Positions 45,821 to 54,860 of a DNA stretch of 64,000 nucleotides are shown in pieces. The stretch covers positions 1-64,000 of the forward strand of contig CAIVMQ010000054.1 of assembly GCA_903907075.1 (NCBI GenBank), in the 5' to 3' direction. Made by a program: the position numbers and the translations under genes. The notes under the pieces are model-generated. The model ran no database searches. It was not told the origin of the DNA and saw only the letters and a program-made list of their open reading frames with translations. Within the stretch, counting starts at the first letter, position 1; the number at the start of each line of letters is the position of its first letter. This stretch comes from an uncultured Bacteroidia bacterium (lineage in GTDB: Bacteria; Bacteroidota; Bacteroidia; Bacteroidales; Prolixibacteraceae).

Positions 45821-46603
45821 ATGGAATTTAAAATATTGACTTCACACCTTCTTGCCGATTTCACCAAGAAATTGATTGAGTCACCTTTAGATACCTTAGG
45901 TCGGGTTGAGAAAGTCGAGATTATTGTTGACTATTTCCAATTTTACAAATCGGTTTCGTCTGTTTATTCATCCAAGATTGAGGGAGAAGATATTGACTTT
46001 GATAGCTATTTCAAGCATAAATTTCTAAACGTTAAATTCAGACCAGACTATACACGAAAAGCAGACGATTTGTATGCTGCATATGATTTTATAGACAACC
46101 ATACATTAACTCTTAATAACGTTCAAAAAGCTCATTCAATCCTTAGTTCAAAACTTCTGCCCAAAAGTCAGCAAGGCCGAATCAGGACAAATCCAATGTT
46201 TGTAATTAATAGCGACGATAAAATTGAATACGTTGCTGCAGGGCCAGAAATCGTAAAAGAAGAAATAGAAAAATTATTTGAAGATATCAACCTACTAACA
46301 AAGAAGAATTTAAGCCCATTTGAAGTTTTCTATTACGCCGCATTAATTCATTTGGTGTTTGTAAAAATACATCCATTTCAAGATGGAAATGGGAGAACAG
46401 CACGATTAATAGAGAAATGGTTTTTAGTTGAAAGGATAGGGCAAATAGCCTCTTCGGTTCAATTAGAAAAAAATTATTACACCAATATTAAACACTATTA
46501 TTCAAATATAAAAAAGCTTGGATTAGAATACACGGATTTAGATTATACTAAAAGTTTGGATTTTCTCTTGATGACAGTAAATGGCATCAAGAATGGGAAA
46601 TAG
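45821..46603 (+). CDS. Fic family protein (probable class II AMPylase)
   Basis: A 260-residue protein with the full Fic catalytic motif 'HPFQDGNGRTARL' (HPFxxGNGRxxR). An N-terminal stretch 'SSKIEG' (~residue 50) fits the self-inhibitory (S/T)xxxE(G/N) helix, so this is a class II, cis-inhibited enzyme; Fic proteins transfer AMP or other nucleotides to protein hydroxyls. The target is unknown. No antitoxin-like gene flanks it. Codon use is AT-richer than the adjacent dnaG, compatible with acquisition (impression only). Confidence 0.9.
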   Translation: MEFKILTSHLLADFTKKLIESPLDTLGRVEKVEIIVDYFQFYKSVSSVYSSKIEGEDIDFDSYFKHKFLNVKFRPDYTRKADDLYAAYDFIDNHTLTLNNVQKAHSILSSKLLPKSQQGRIRTNPMFVINSDDKIEYVAAGPEIVKEEIEKLFEDINLLTKKNLSPFEVFYYAALIHLVFVKIHPFQDGNGRTARLIEKWFLVERIGQIASSVQLEKNYYTNIKHYYSNIKKLGLEYTDLDYTKSLDFLLMTVNGIKNGK

Positions 46604-46805
46604 ATAGTACAAACCTAGAATATCAGCTACCCGAAAATACGGCGGCAATTTTTTCGGTATGTATCGTATCGCCGGATCAGCTTATAGGCTTGATTAGTAA
46701 GGACCCTCAATGCGCCACCTTCGGGAAGCTGCAAATCTATTGATGGACTAATTAAAATTAAAACCCAACTAAACTGTCGTTATTGCAGTTTCGATTTTTT
46801 AAATA

Positions 46806-47852
46806 ATGACACAATTAAGGACTATGATATTTGTTACAGGCGGAACAGGGATGGTTGGGGCTCACCTCATTTATGACTTGATCACGAAGGGAGAAAAGGT
46901 TCGCGCTCTTAAGCGTCGCGGTAGTTCTCTTGAACGGATTGAAAAGATATTCTCCTTTTACAGCTCAGATCCGCGCCCCTTGCTCAATGCTATTGATTGG
47001 GTTGAAGGCGACATTCTCAATAAAGAGGGATTAAAAGAGCATCTTGAAGGGATTGATCAGATCTATCATGCTGCGGCAATACTATCCTTTGATTCCAGAG
47101 AGCGGGATTTAATTGTTGCAAATAATACGGAGGGGACCGCCAATTTGGTTGACCTTGCCCTGACAATGCATATTGAAAAGTTTTGTCACATCAGCTCTAT
47201 TGCGGCTATTGGATCAGCACCCGAGGGAATCGAAGCGAATGAAGAGCATCCCTGGCGTTTCTCGAGAGAAACATCGCCCTATTCTCAAAGTAAATATCTC
47301 TCAGAGATGGAGGTTTGGCGTGCCATCTTACAAGGGTTAAATGCCGTAATTATCAATCCCGCAGTGATTATCGGACCCGGAGACTGGAAATCGGGCAGCT
47401 CGCTACTCATCTCCCGCGTTTGGAAAGGGTTTCGGTTTTACACCAAGGGGGGTACCGGCTTTGTTGATATCAAAGATGTTACTACGGCAGCGCAGTTGCT
47501 AATGGCTCAAGAAAACTGGGAATCAACAAAAAATCAACGGTTTATCCTTAACGCTGAAAATATCCGTTTCCGAGATATCTTTAATTTAATTGCGGACGAA
47601 CTTGAGGTAAAACGCCCCTCGCTCTATGCCGGCAATATCACGTTAAATATCGCCTGGCGATTGTCGGCACTGCTGCGATTACTTACCGGAATTACACCTT
47701 CAATTACGCGAGATACCGCTAGAAGCGCCAATAAACTTAGTTATTACGACGGCTCAAAAATTTGCCGCACGGTAGAATTTATATACCTGCCTATTGCTAA
47801 GTCAGTAAAGAAGACCGTCCAAATCTTCAAAAAAGATTGTATCATACGATGA
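46806..47852 (+). CDS. Extended SDR / 3-beta-HSD-like NAD(P)-dependent epimerase-dehydratase
   Basis: A 348-residue protein. The nucleotide-binding motif 'MIFVTGGTGMVGAHLIYDLITKG' (GxxGxxG), 'IYHAAAILSFDSRERD', and the catalytic 'SPYSQSKYLSE' (YxxxK) are intact, with 'NPAVIIGPGDWK' as in the 3-beta-hydroxysteroid dehydrogenase/dihydroflavonol-reductase-like group. The substrate is unknown. Its stop codon overlaps the ATG of the next gene (ATGA), so it is coupled to the lipoprotein. Confidence 0.85.
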   Translation: MTQLRTMIFVTGGTGMVGAHLIYDLITKGEKVRALKRRGSSLERIEKIFSFYSSDPRPLLNAIDWVEGDILNKEGLKEHLEGIDQIYHAAAILSFDSRERDLIVANNTEGTANLVDLALTMHIEKFCHISSIAAIGSAPEGIEANEEHPWRFSRETSPYSQSKYLSEMEVWRAILQGLNAVIINPAVIIGPGDWKSGSSLLISRVWKGFRFYTKGGTGFVDIKDVTTAAQLLMAQENWESTKNQRFILNAENIRFRDIFNLIADELEVKRPSLYAGNITLNIAWRLSALLRLLTGITPSITRDTARSANKLSYYDGSKICRTVEFIYLPIAKSVKKTVQIFKKDCIIR

Positions 47853-49750
47853 AAAAACTTCGCTTAAATTTTAGATCCATGTTGCGACCAATCATTCTCT
47901 CAATCGCAATACTTTTTCTTGGCATGGGTGGCACTTCGTGCGGAAACCACTCTTCTGAGAGTAAAGAGAAACAAAAAGATCAACTCTTGTCCGATTCATT
48001 CTACGATGAGAATGAGGCCGATGATTCACATCAGGTTACGGCTATTCTTATTTCGCCCAAGGAGCCTCATCCGGGAGAGGTATTTCGGGTCATGGCTATT
48101 GGGGGCACTAACATTCGGAAAGGGCAACTCGAAGTAAAAGGCGAGGCAGGTAATTTAGATCCCCGCAAAAGCCGAATCGGGAATGGACTACCCTTTTGGC
48201 GCATCGATGAGTATGTTGCGCCCACGGCAGGAAAATTTCAGGTCTCCTTAGTTTTCGAGAATAAAAAGGTTGCCAATCATCAATTCACAGTAACAGCGAA
48301 ACCTTCTGCATCAGCTTCAAAATCGATCTGGCAGACAGAGTTATCATGGAGTGCAGAAACTGAGGCATTTTATGCCGCATGGGTAAACTCCCTATTTTAT
48401 GAGGCCGATGAGAGTGCCTCCTGGAAGGCACTTCACGAGGTGATGTATAACAAGGATCGGAACTTCCTTTACAACCATCTTGGACTCAACGAGGATAACC
48501 CTGCCGAAAAAACACGCGTCTTGATGCAACCCGATTGTGCAGACAACCCATTTTATATGAGGGCCTATTTCGCATGGAAAATAGGGCTCCCCTTTGGATA
48601 TCACGAATGTGATCGGGGCAGCCTGGGACGACCACCCAAAGCGGGCAGATGGATAACCAATGATACTCCCTCGTCAAAAACACAAGCTGTACTTGCATTT
48701 AATTCATTTATTCGAAGGGTAATGGATGGTGTTCATTCAGGGACAGCCAGAACAGCACTAAATAGTGAAGATACCGACTATTACCCTGTCGCCTTGAACA
48801 GAAAATCGTTACGGCCGGGAACAGTCTTTGCCGATCCCTATGGTCATACCCTAACGATTGTCCGATGGATTCCTCAAACATCAGGGCATCCCGGAACACT
48901 CCTTTCTGTTGATGCTCAACCCGATGGTACAGTAGCGATTAAACGATTTTGGAAAGGGAATTTTCTCTTCTCCACGACAGAGGTTATCGGAGAACCCGGA
49001 TTTAAGGCTTTTCGTCCCATCAGAATCAATAAGGGACAGCCTGACCTGCTGAGAAATTTGGAGCTAACCCCCAAATCTGGGTTTACCGGCTTCGCATTAG
49101 AGCAAAAAGGGATGTCAAGTGAAATATTCTATCATACCATGGATCGGATTATTAATCCGAAGCCTCTCGATCCTGAGATTGCTCTCCTGGACCTGATACA
49201 AGCACTTTATGAGCAGCTTTTGGTTCGGATTAATTCGGTAAGCGTAGGGGAGAATTATATGCAAACTCATCCCGGTGTTATCATTCCAATGCCTGCAAAA
49301 GTAACAGGTGTTTTTCAGGCAGGCGGACAATGGGAAGATTTCTCAACGCCAAACCGTGATCTAAGACTACTGATTGCTATTGATGCAATCCTTGAATTTC
49401 CCGACAGAGTGCGCAAGAACCCCGAAGATTTTGAAAAAACAGCGCTCCAGTCTCCCGAAAAACTACAAAAGCATCTTGAGACTATCTTATCACAAAAATT
49501 AGCCGAGTTAACCATTACCTATGTTCGTTCTAATGGGACCTCACAAACACTAGCACTCGCGGAGGTACTCAAAAGAAGGGAGGCCTTCGAGATGGGCTAT
49601 AATCCAAACGATGGAACAGAAATAAGATGGGGAGCTCCGGAAGGGAGTGAAGAGCGATCAACCTGCAAACGACATGCCCCTAATAATCAGCTCGAAACGA
49701 TGCGCTCAACTCGTAGTTGGTTCCATAAAAGATTGCATCCACCAACCTAA
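47849..49750 (+). CDS. Lipoprotein with candidate Cys-His-Asp peptidase-like core
   Basis: A 633-residue lipoprotein starting at MKKLRLN (47849), which overlaps the upstream stop by ATGA; the ORF-track start adds four residues. Signal and lipobox lie near 'MGGTSC'. After a beta-rich ~70-150 segment, the core has 'QPDCADNPFYMRAYFAWKIGLPFGY' (Cys230), 'RPGTVFADPYGHTLTIVRW' (His333) and 'LLSVDAQPDG' (Asp355). The spacing and order resemble NlpC/P60 or transglutaminase-like cysteine enzymes. No named family is recognised. Its coupling to an SDR gene is unexplained. Confidence 0.6.
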   Translation: MKKLRLNFRSMLRPIILSIAILFLGMGGTSCGNHSSESKEKQKDQLLSDSFYDENEADDSHQVTAILISPKEPHPGEVFRVMAIGGTNIRKGQLEVKGEAGNLDPRKSRIGNGLPFWRIDEYVAPTAGKFQVSLVFENKKVANHQFTVTAKPSASASKSIWQTELSWSAETEAFYAAWVNSLFYEADESASWKALHEVMYNKDRNFLYNHLGLNEDNPAEKTRVLMQPDCADNPFYMRAYFAWKIGLPFGYHECDRGSLGRPPKAGRWITNDTPSSKTQAVLAFNSFIRRVMDGVHSGTARTALNSEDTDYYPVALNRKSLRPGTVFADPYGHTLTIVRWIPQTSGHPGTLLSVDAQPDGTVAIKRFWKGNFLFSTTEVIGEPGFKAFRPIRINKGQPDLLRNLELTPKSGFTGFALEQKGMSSEIFYHTMDRIINPKPLDPEIALLDLIQALYEQLLVRINSVSVGENYMQTHPGVIIPMPAKVTGVFQAGGQWEDFSTPNRDLRLLIAIDAILEFPDRVRKNPEDFEKTALQSPEKLQKHLETILSQKLAELTITYVRSNGTSQTLALAEVLKRREAFEMGYNPNDGTEIRWGAPEGSEERSTCKRHAPNNQLETMRSTRSWFHKRLHPPT

Positions 49751-49975
49751 ACAGAGTCTGCAATAAAACAGATTTTACAGAATACATTTAGCAAATCGTC
49801 CTTGGGAATTCACTAAAATTCGTATTTTTACCTAAACTAACAAAGAGTACAGAGTTCCAAGCTATCAACCGCCAAGAGATCCTTTTTAAATGATCGGATT
49901 CCGACCTGCTAAAAGATCCTAGGCTAATGCGCACGTTTTGTTGCCAAAATAATTACATTTTCTAACTATTTAATA

Positions 49976-52219
49976 ATGAAGCTTATTATTCTCATTATTG
50001 CTGTTTTCTTCATTACATCGATTAATGGACAATCAGTATCTAACCTGCCAATCTGGGATAAACAACAAGCAACACTAAACGGCGATTGGCTTTTGAGCAA
50101 AAACGGATCTAAATCGGCCATCTACATAACTCAGAATAATAAGCTGGTATTCTCCAACGGCCTGGTTTCGCGTACCTTCTCTTTAGCCCCCAATGGTGCT
50201 ACGGTAGGTCTTGAACTATTAACTAACGATCAATCATTTCTGCGATCGGTAAGACCTGAAGGTGAGGTGGAGATAAATGGAATGAGATTGAATATTGGTG
50301 GGCTCACGGGTCAACCGATACAAAATTACCTTTTACCCGAATGGCTTGAAACGATGAAGAGTGATCCATCGGCCTTCCAACTGGTCAATTATGCAATGAC
50401 AGAGGTCAAAGCCCGATTCCCCTGGAAAAAACGAAAAGAGTGGATGTCGAAAGAGCTGCCGTGGCCTCTACCCGGAAAGGAGTTGGTATTTACCTACAAG
50501 CTCAACGCTGCCGCCATCACACTAATTGCAGCTAAATATTTGAAAAACGAAAACCTTGAATATCTCAAGGCCATTAGTGCCGAAGTTCATTATGAGCTGT
50601 ATGATGGGATGCCGGTATTTTCGAAATGGATACGCATCGTCAATCAATCAGCAGCCGAAATAACTATTAACACCTTTAAGAGTGAGATCCTGGCAGCTAC
50701 GGAATCTGAGAGTGCTGTCGACACGAAGAAGAAATGGGAGCTTCCAAATATCACCGTAGAATCGGATTATAATTTCGGTGGTATGACCAACGAATCTCTT
50801 TATCGCTCGAGTATTGCCTGGAATATCGACACGCTCTACAAGACGCAGGTGAGCTATGAACGGACAACTCCGTGTCTTCTTGAGGCATATCCCAAATACG
50901 GACCAGATCAGAAAATCCAAAGTGGCCAGTCGTTCGAATCGTTTCGGATATGGGAACTTATTCATTCGAGCTGGGATCGGGAGTACAAGAGCTTAGAGCA
51001 TCGTCGAATGTTGCGGGCGCTGGCTCCCTGGACGACAGAAAATCCAATCCTGATGCATGTAAGTGGCTCGCAAGATGAGCCGGTGAAAAAAGCGATCGAT
51101 CAATGTGTTGAGGTGGGCTTTGAGATGGTAATTATGACTTTTGGAAGTGGCTTTGACGTCGAGAATGAGACACCCCAGAATCTGGATCGCATGAAAAAAC
51201 TCGCCGATTATGCCCATTCTAAAGGAATTGCCTTAGGGGGATATTCGTTGCTGGCAAGCCGTCAAGTGGGAGGTGGCGATGATGTAGTCATGCCCAATGG
51301 AATGAGCCCCACATTCGGAAATTCACCCTGTTTAGAAAGTAAATGGGGAATAAATTATTTCAGACAGCTCTATAATTTCTATGAAAAAACCGGCCTCGAC
51401 ATCCTTGAACACGACGGTTCTTATCCCGGTGATATCTGTATCTCCAAAGAGCATCCGGGCCATCGCGGATTAGAAGACTCCCAATGGAATCAGTTTCAAA
51501 GGATAACGAACTTTTATAAGTGGTGTCGTGAGAAAGGGATCTATCTCAATGTTCCCGATTATTATTTCTTAAGTGGCAGCAATAAAACGGGAATGGGTTA
51601 TCGCGAAACCAATTGGTCGCTACCCCGCGCACAGCAAGAGATCATTGAGCGACAAAATATTTACGATGGCACCTGGGATAAAACACCGTCGATGGGTTGG
51701 ATGTTTGTGCCGCTCGTAGAATACCAGGGTGGCGGAGATCAGGCGACCATCGAACCACTCAAAGACCACCTACCACATTATGCTCAGCGGCTGGCCAACC
51801 TCTTTGGTGCCGGCGTGCAGGCTTGTTATCGCGGTCCACAGCTTTACGATGTTCCAGAAACAAAAGCTATCGTAGCCAAATGGGTGGCCTTCTACAAAAA
51901 ACACCGTCAGATTCTCGATGGGGATATTATCCATATCCGTCGTCCCGATGGTCGCGACTATGATGCTATTTTGCATGTCGACCCTGCTGGAACAGAAAAA
52001 GGGCTGCTGATGGTTTACAATCCATTAGACATCGCGATAACACGAACAATTAGTGTTCCTGTTTATTACACAGGAATAAAAGGAGCAGTTAAAGTTCAGG
52101 AGCAGGAGGATCAATCCAAAATTTCTACGATTCGAATAATTTCTGATGGGCTTAGCGATAAGGCAACACTAACGATCAACATCCCGGCAAAAGGGTTTAC
52201 TTATTTTATTTTAAAGTAG
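49976..52219 (+). CDS. Secreted GH36/clan GH-D-like glycosidase
   Basis: A 747-residue exported protein (signal peptide to ~ITSINGQ). Residues ~30-330 are a beta-sandwich with 'KLVFSNGLVSRTFSLAPNGATVGLE' typical of GH36-type N-terminal domains; ~340-660 form a TIM-barrel with 'GFEMVIMTFGSGFDVE', 'KGIALGGYSLLASR', 'TGLDILEHDGSYPGD' and 'KGIYLNVPDYYFLSG', followed by a C-terminal beta-domain. The aspartates in 'ILEHDG' are nucleophile candidates. Alpha-galactosidase is the usual annotation for such proteins, but no close family was identified. First gene of the glycan locus, 23 bp before the GH29-like gene. Confidence 0.7.
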   Translation: MKLIILIIAVFFITSINGQSVSNLPIWDKQQATLNGDWLLSKNGSKSAIYITQNNKLVFSNGLVSRTFSLAPNGATVGLELLTNDQSFLRSVRPEGEVEINGMRLNIGGLTGQPIQNYLLPEWLETMKSDPSAFQLVNYAMTEVKARFPWKKRKEWMSKELPWPLPGKELVFTYKLNAAAITLIAAKYLKNENLEYLKAISAEVHYELYDGMPVFSKWIRIVNQSAAEITINTFKSEILAATESESAVDTKKKWELPNITVESDYNFGGMTNESLYRSSIAWNIDTLYKTQVSYERTTPCLLEAYPKYGPDQKIQSGQSFESFRIWELIHSSWDREYKSLEHRRMLRALAPWTTENPILMHVSGSQDEPVKKAIDQCVEVGFEMVIMTFGSGFDVENETPQNLDRMKKLADYAHSKGIALGGYSLLASRQVGGGDDVVMPNGMSPTFGNSPCLESKWGINYFRQLYNFYEKTGLDILEHDGSYPGDICISKEHPGHRGLEDSQWNQFQRITNFYKWCREKGIYLNVPDYYFLSGSNKTGMGYRETNWSLPRAQQEIIERQNIYDGTWDKTPSMGWMFVPLVEYQGGGDQATIEPLKDHLPHYAQRLANLFGAGVQACYRGPQLYDVPETKAIVAKWVAFYKKHRQILDGDIIHIRRPDGRDYDAILHVDPAGTEKGLLMVYNPLDIAITRTISVPVYYTGIKGAVKVQEQEDQSKISTIRIISDGLSDKATLTINIPAKGFTYFILK

Positions 52220-52242
52220 TAAATCAACCATTTCAAAAAAAA

Positions 52243-53541
52243 ATGAAAAGAAATATCCGCCTGGTCACGATAGTATATTTTCTGTTTATTGCATTTACGA
52301 ATAAAGCGGTGGCTGCAGAACACCTCGTTTTGCATGGTGAACCGGTGGCTAAAACGATCCTTTGGGTGTCGTGCGACCTTCCAGATTTTAACACAGACCA
52401 TCAAATCGTCTGGTCAATTTCCAATTCCCGGGATGGAAACTGGAAAGCATTGCCTGGAATAAATAGCCCTGAAATTGTATTGCTCACGGCTTATGAAGGG
52501 AAATATCTCAGATGTGATGTGAGAATACACCAAAATGATCCAAATTCTAAATTGCTTAGCGTAACTACTGACTCACCAGTTGTAATTAAAGGTAATCCCA
52601 ATACCGATTGGTTTCGGAATGCCGGTGTCGGTGTGATGCTTCATTTTCTGAAAGCCGTTTTTGCACCGAATGGAGGTTCTGCGGAGTATAATGAAGTCGT
52701 AACTAATTTTGATGTAGACCATTTTGCAGAAGACTGTAAACAAGCCGGAGCCAATTTTGTGATGTTTGCCTTGGGTCAGAACGATGGCTATTATTGTTCC
52801 CCTAATCATGCCTATGATTCAATCGTGGGTGTTGCGCCAGGCGAGCTTTGCAGTAAACGCGATTTACCTGCCGATCTGTTTAAGGCATTGGATAAACGCG
52901 GGATAAGAATGATGCTTTATCTTCCGGGTAATCCGCCAATTAAAAATAAACTCGTTGACAAAAAATTTAAATACACGTTTGGGAAGGATTCACCGACGTC
53001 CCAATTTACCCAAGCTTGTTGGGAAGCTGTTATCCGCGAATGGAGCCTGCGCTATGGGACGAACCTCTCCGGCTGGTGGTTCGATGGTTTGTACAGAGGG
53101 GGAATCATCGAAACTCGTTCAGACATGAGCCTCAAACATAATATCAGCACCCATACCCTGGCTGCGAAAGCTGGAAATCAGAACAGCATCATAACCTATA
53201 ATTATGGGGTCAATACGATTCAATCGGACTCCCCGTATGATGATTACAGTGCCGGAGAAGAGGGAAGAATTGTGCAGGTGCCTGAAAAACGTTGGGTTGT
53301 CGACGGGGTACAATGGTTCCTGTTTACCTATCTGGGTGAAAACTGGGGACAAGGGGGGATGCGGTTTCAAACCTCAGATTTAGTTAGCTGGTCTCAAAAA
53401 GTTTTTACCAACGAAGGAGTGCTTTGTTTTGATATCCAAGCAGATAAATTTGGAACGGTTAACCCTAATCATATCCAACAGGTTCAAGCAGTAAGAAAAG
53501 CATTTGATAAATCAGTATCTGAACGTCAATCAATAAAATAA
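52243..53541 (+). CDS. Divergent GH29-like secreted protein
   Basis: A 432-residue exported protein. Residues ~20-120 are a beta-sandwich of Ig-like type. The catalytic part starts at 'WFRNAGVGVMLHF', which corresponds to the GH29 'WFRxAxFGIFIHWG' opening with W and G lost; 'SGWWFDGLYRG' supplies a WFD aspartate at the position of the GH29 nucleophile. Later 'EKRWVVDGVQWFLFTYLGENWGQGG' resembles the GH29 region after it. Activity on fucose is not assured. Sits 8 bp before the GH172 gene. Confidence 0.68.
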   Translation: MKRNIRLVTIVYFLFIAFTNKAVAAEHLVLHGEPVAKTILWVSCDLPDFNTDHQIVWSISNSRDGNWKALPGINSPEIVLLTAYEGKYLRCDVRIHQNDPNSKLLSVTTDSPVVIKGNPNTDWFRNAGVGVMLHFLKAVFAPNGGSAEYNEVVTNFDVDHFAEDCKQAGANFVMFALGQNDGYYCSPNHAYDSIVGVAPGELCSKRDLPADLFKALDKRGIRMMLYLPGNPPIKNKLVDKKFKYTFGKDSPTSQFTQACWEAVIREWSLRYGTNLSGWWFDGLYRGGIIETRSDMSLKHNISTHTLAAKAGNQNSIITYNYGVNTIQSDSPYDDYSAGEEGRIVQVPEKRWVVDGVQWFLFTYLGENWGQGGMRFQTSDLVSWSQKVFTNEGVLCFDIQADKFGTVNPNHIQQVQAVRKAFDKSVSERQSIK

Positions 53542-53549
53542 GTTAAACT

Positions 53550-54851
53550 ATGAATAAGACTTTAGGTCATTGGAATGGATTGGCTATAATCATATCCTTA
53601 CTATTTACCAGCTGTGTTCCGGCAACCAGAGAATCAGAAAATAGCTTTTCGATATCGAGCATTGGGGAATTTTTTAAAGCACCTCCCAAGGGTGTAAAAT
53701 CCAGGTGGATAAGTCCCGAAAATCCGACCGGAGAAAAAGGGAAAGGTGGGATCACCAATAAAGGGGCGAAAGGAAATGCCTTTTTCATCATTGCGCCCGG
53801 CGAAAAGAAAGAGCTATTTAATGTTAAAGGGGCAGGGATCATAAACAGGATGTGGTTAAGCGGCACTATTGGCATAAATGCGATTCAGCGCAGAGCCGTC
53901 CGTATCGACATGTATTGGGATGGAGTTGCCAAACCGGCAGTCTCAGCGCCGGTTGGCGATTTCTTCGGAATTGGACTTGGTATGACCGCCAACTATGACA
54001 ATGCCCTCTTCTCAAGCCCCGAAGGCCGTTCCTTTAATTTCACGATCCCAATGCCTTTTCGTACCTCGGCGTTGATCACCCTAACCAACGAGTCGACAGA
54101 GGAGGCGTGGGTATGGTACGACATTAATTATCTTGAGGTTGAGAAAATTCCTGAAGATGCTATGTATTTTCACACCTTTTGGAACCGGAACCTTAAAACC
54201 ACTCTCGGAGAGGATTATGTGATCTTACCCAAAGTTGAAGGGACAGGCAGGTACCTGGGAGCCAATATTGGTGTGATTGGAGATGCCGTTTATCGGGGAA
54301 CCTGGTTCGGCGAAGGGGAGGCAAAAATTTACCTCGACGGAGATAAGGATCATCCTTCGCTGGTTGGAACCGGAACAGAGGATTTTATTGGTTCAGGATG
54401 GGGACAGGGTGAATATGCCTCGCGTTCTTTCGGATCCCTTATTTCAGATCGTGACAGTGATATCTATGCTTTTTATCGTTACCACATTTCCGACCCGATC
54501 TATTTCCATGAGGATTGTAAAGTCACAATTCAGCAGATGGGTAGTGCAGATAAAGATAAGCTCCTTAAGATTAAAGCAAAAGGTGGGGCTTTCATTCCGG
54601 TCTGGGTATTAGGGAAAGATGGCCAAAGAACCTATCAGCGAGGGTTACTTGATGAGGCGAATCCTCCAAAACTAGAAGATTCCGAATTCCCACTTACATC
54701 AACTAATTATTACAGAAGCGATGATGTATCGGCTACAGCCTATTTCTACCTCAATAAACCGGAAAATAATCTCCCTGAACTTCCGCCTCTTGCGTTAAGA
54801 ATTCAGGATATTGATAAACGTGTGGTTAAAGTTTTACGCCCTAAGAAATAA
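53550..54851 (+). CDS. GH172 (DUF2961) lipoprotein glycosidase
   Basis: A 433-residue lipoprotein (lipobox ending at 'LLFTSC'). The DUF2961/GH172 core is clear: 'SRWISPENPTGEKGKGG', 'GAGIINRMWLSG', 'VRIDMYWDGVAKPAVSAPVGDFFG', 'GTEDFIGSGWGQGEYA' and 'YRYHISDPIYFHEDCKVTIQQMG'. Characterised GH172 enzymes act on furanosides (difructose dianhydride, alpha-D-arabinofuranosides, alpha-D-fructofuranosides). The gene is flanked by GH29-type genes with 8- and 9-bp gaps, so it is likely part of the same degradation pathway and may attack a furanose or a capping residue (inference). Confidence 0.88.
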   Translation: MNKTLGHWNGLAIIISLLFTSCVPATRESENSFSISSIGEFFKAPPKGVKSRWISPENPTGEKGKGGITNKGAKGNAFFIIAPGEKKELFNVKGAGIINRMWLSGTIGINAIQRRAVRIDMYWDGVAKPAVSAPVGDFFGIGLGMTANYDNALFSSPEGRSFNFTIPMPFRTSALITLTNESTEEAWVWYDINYLEVEKIPEDAMYFHTFWNRNLKTTLGEDYVILPKVEGTGRYLGANIGVIGDAVYRGTWFGEGEAKIYLDGDKDHPSLVGTGTEDFIGSGWGQGEYASRSFGSLISDRDSDIYAFYRYHISDPIYFHEDCKVTIQQMGSADKDKLLKIKAKGGAFIPVWVLGKDGQRTYQRGLLDEANPPKLEDSEFPLTSTNYYRSDDVSATAYFYLNKPENNLPELPPLALRIQDIDKRVVKVLRPKK

Positions 54852-54860
54852 TATAACAGT

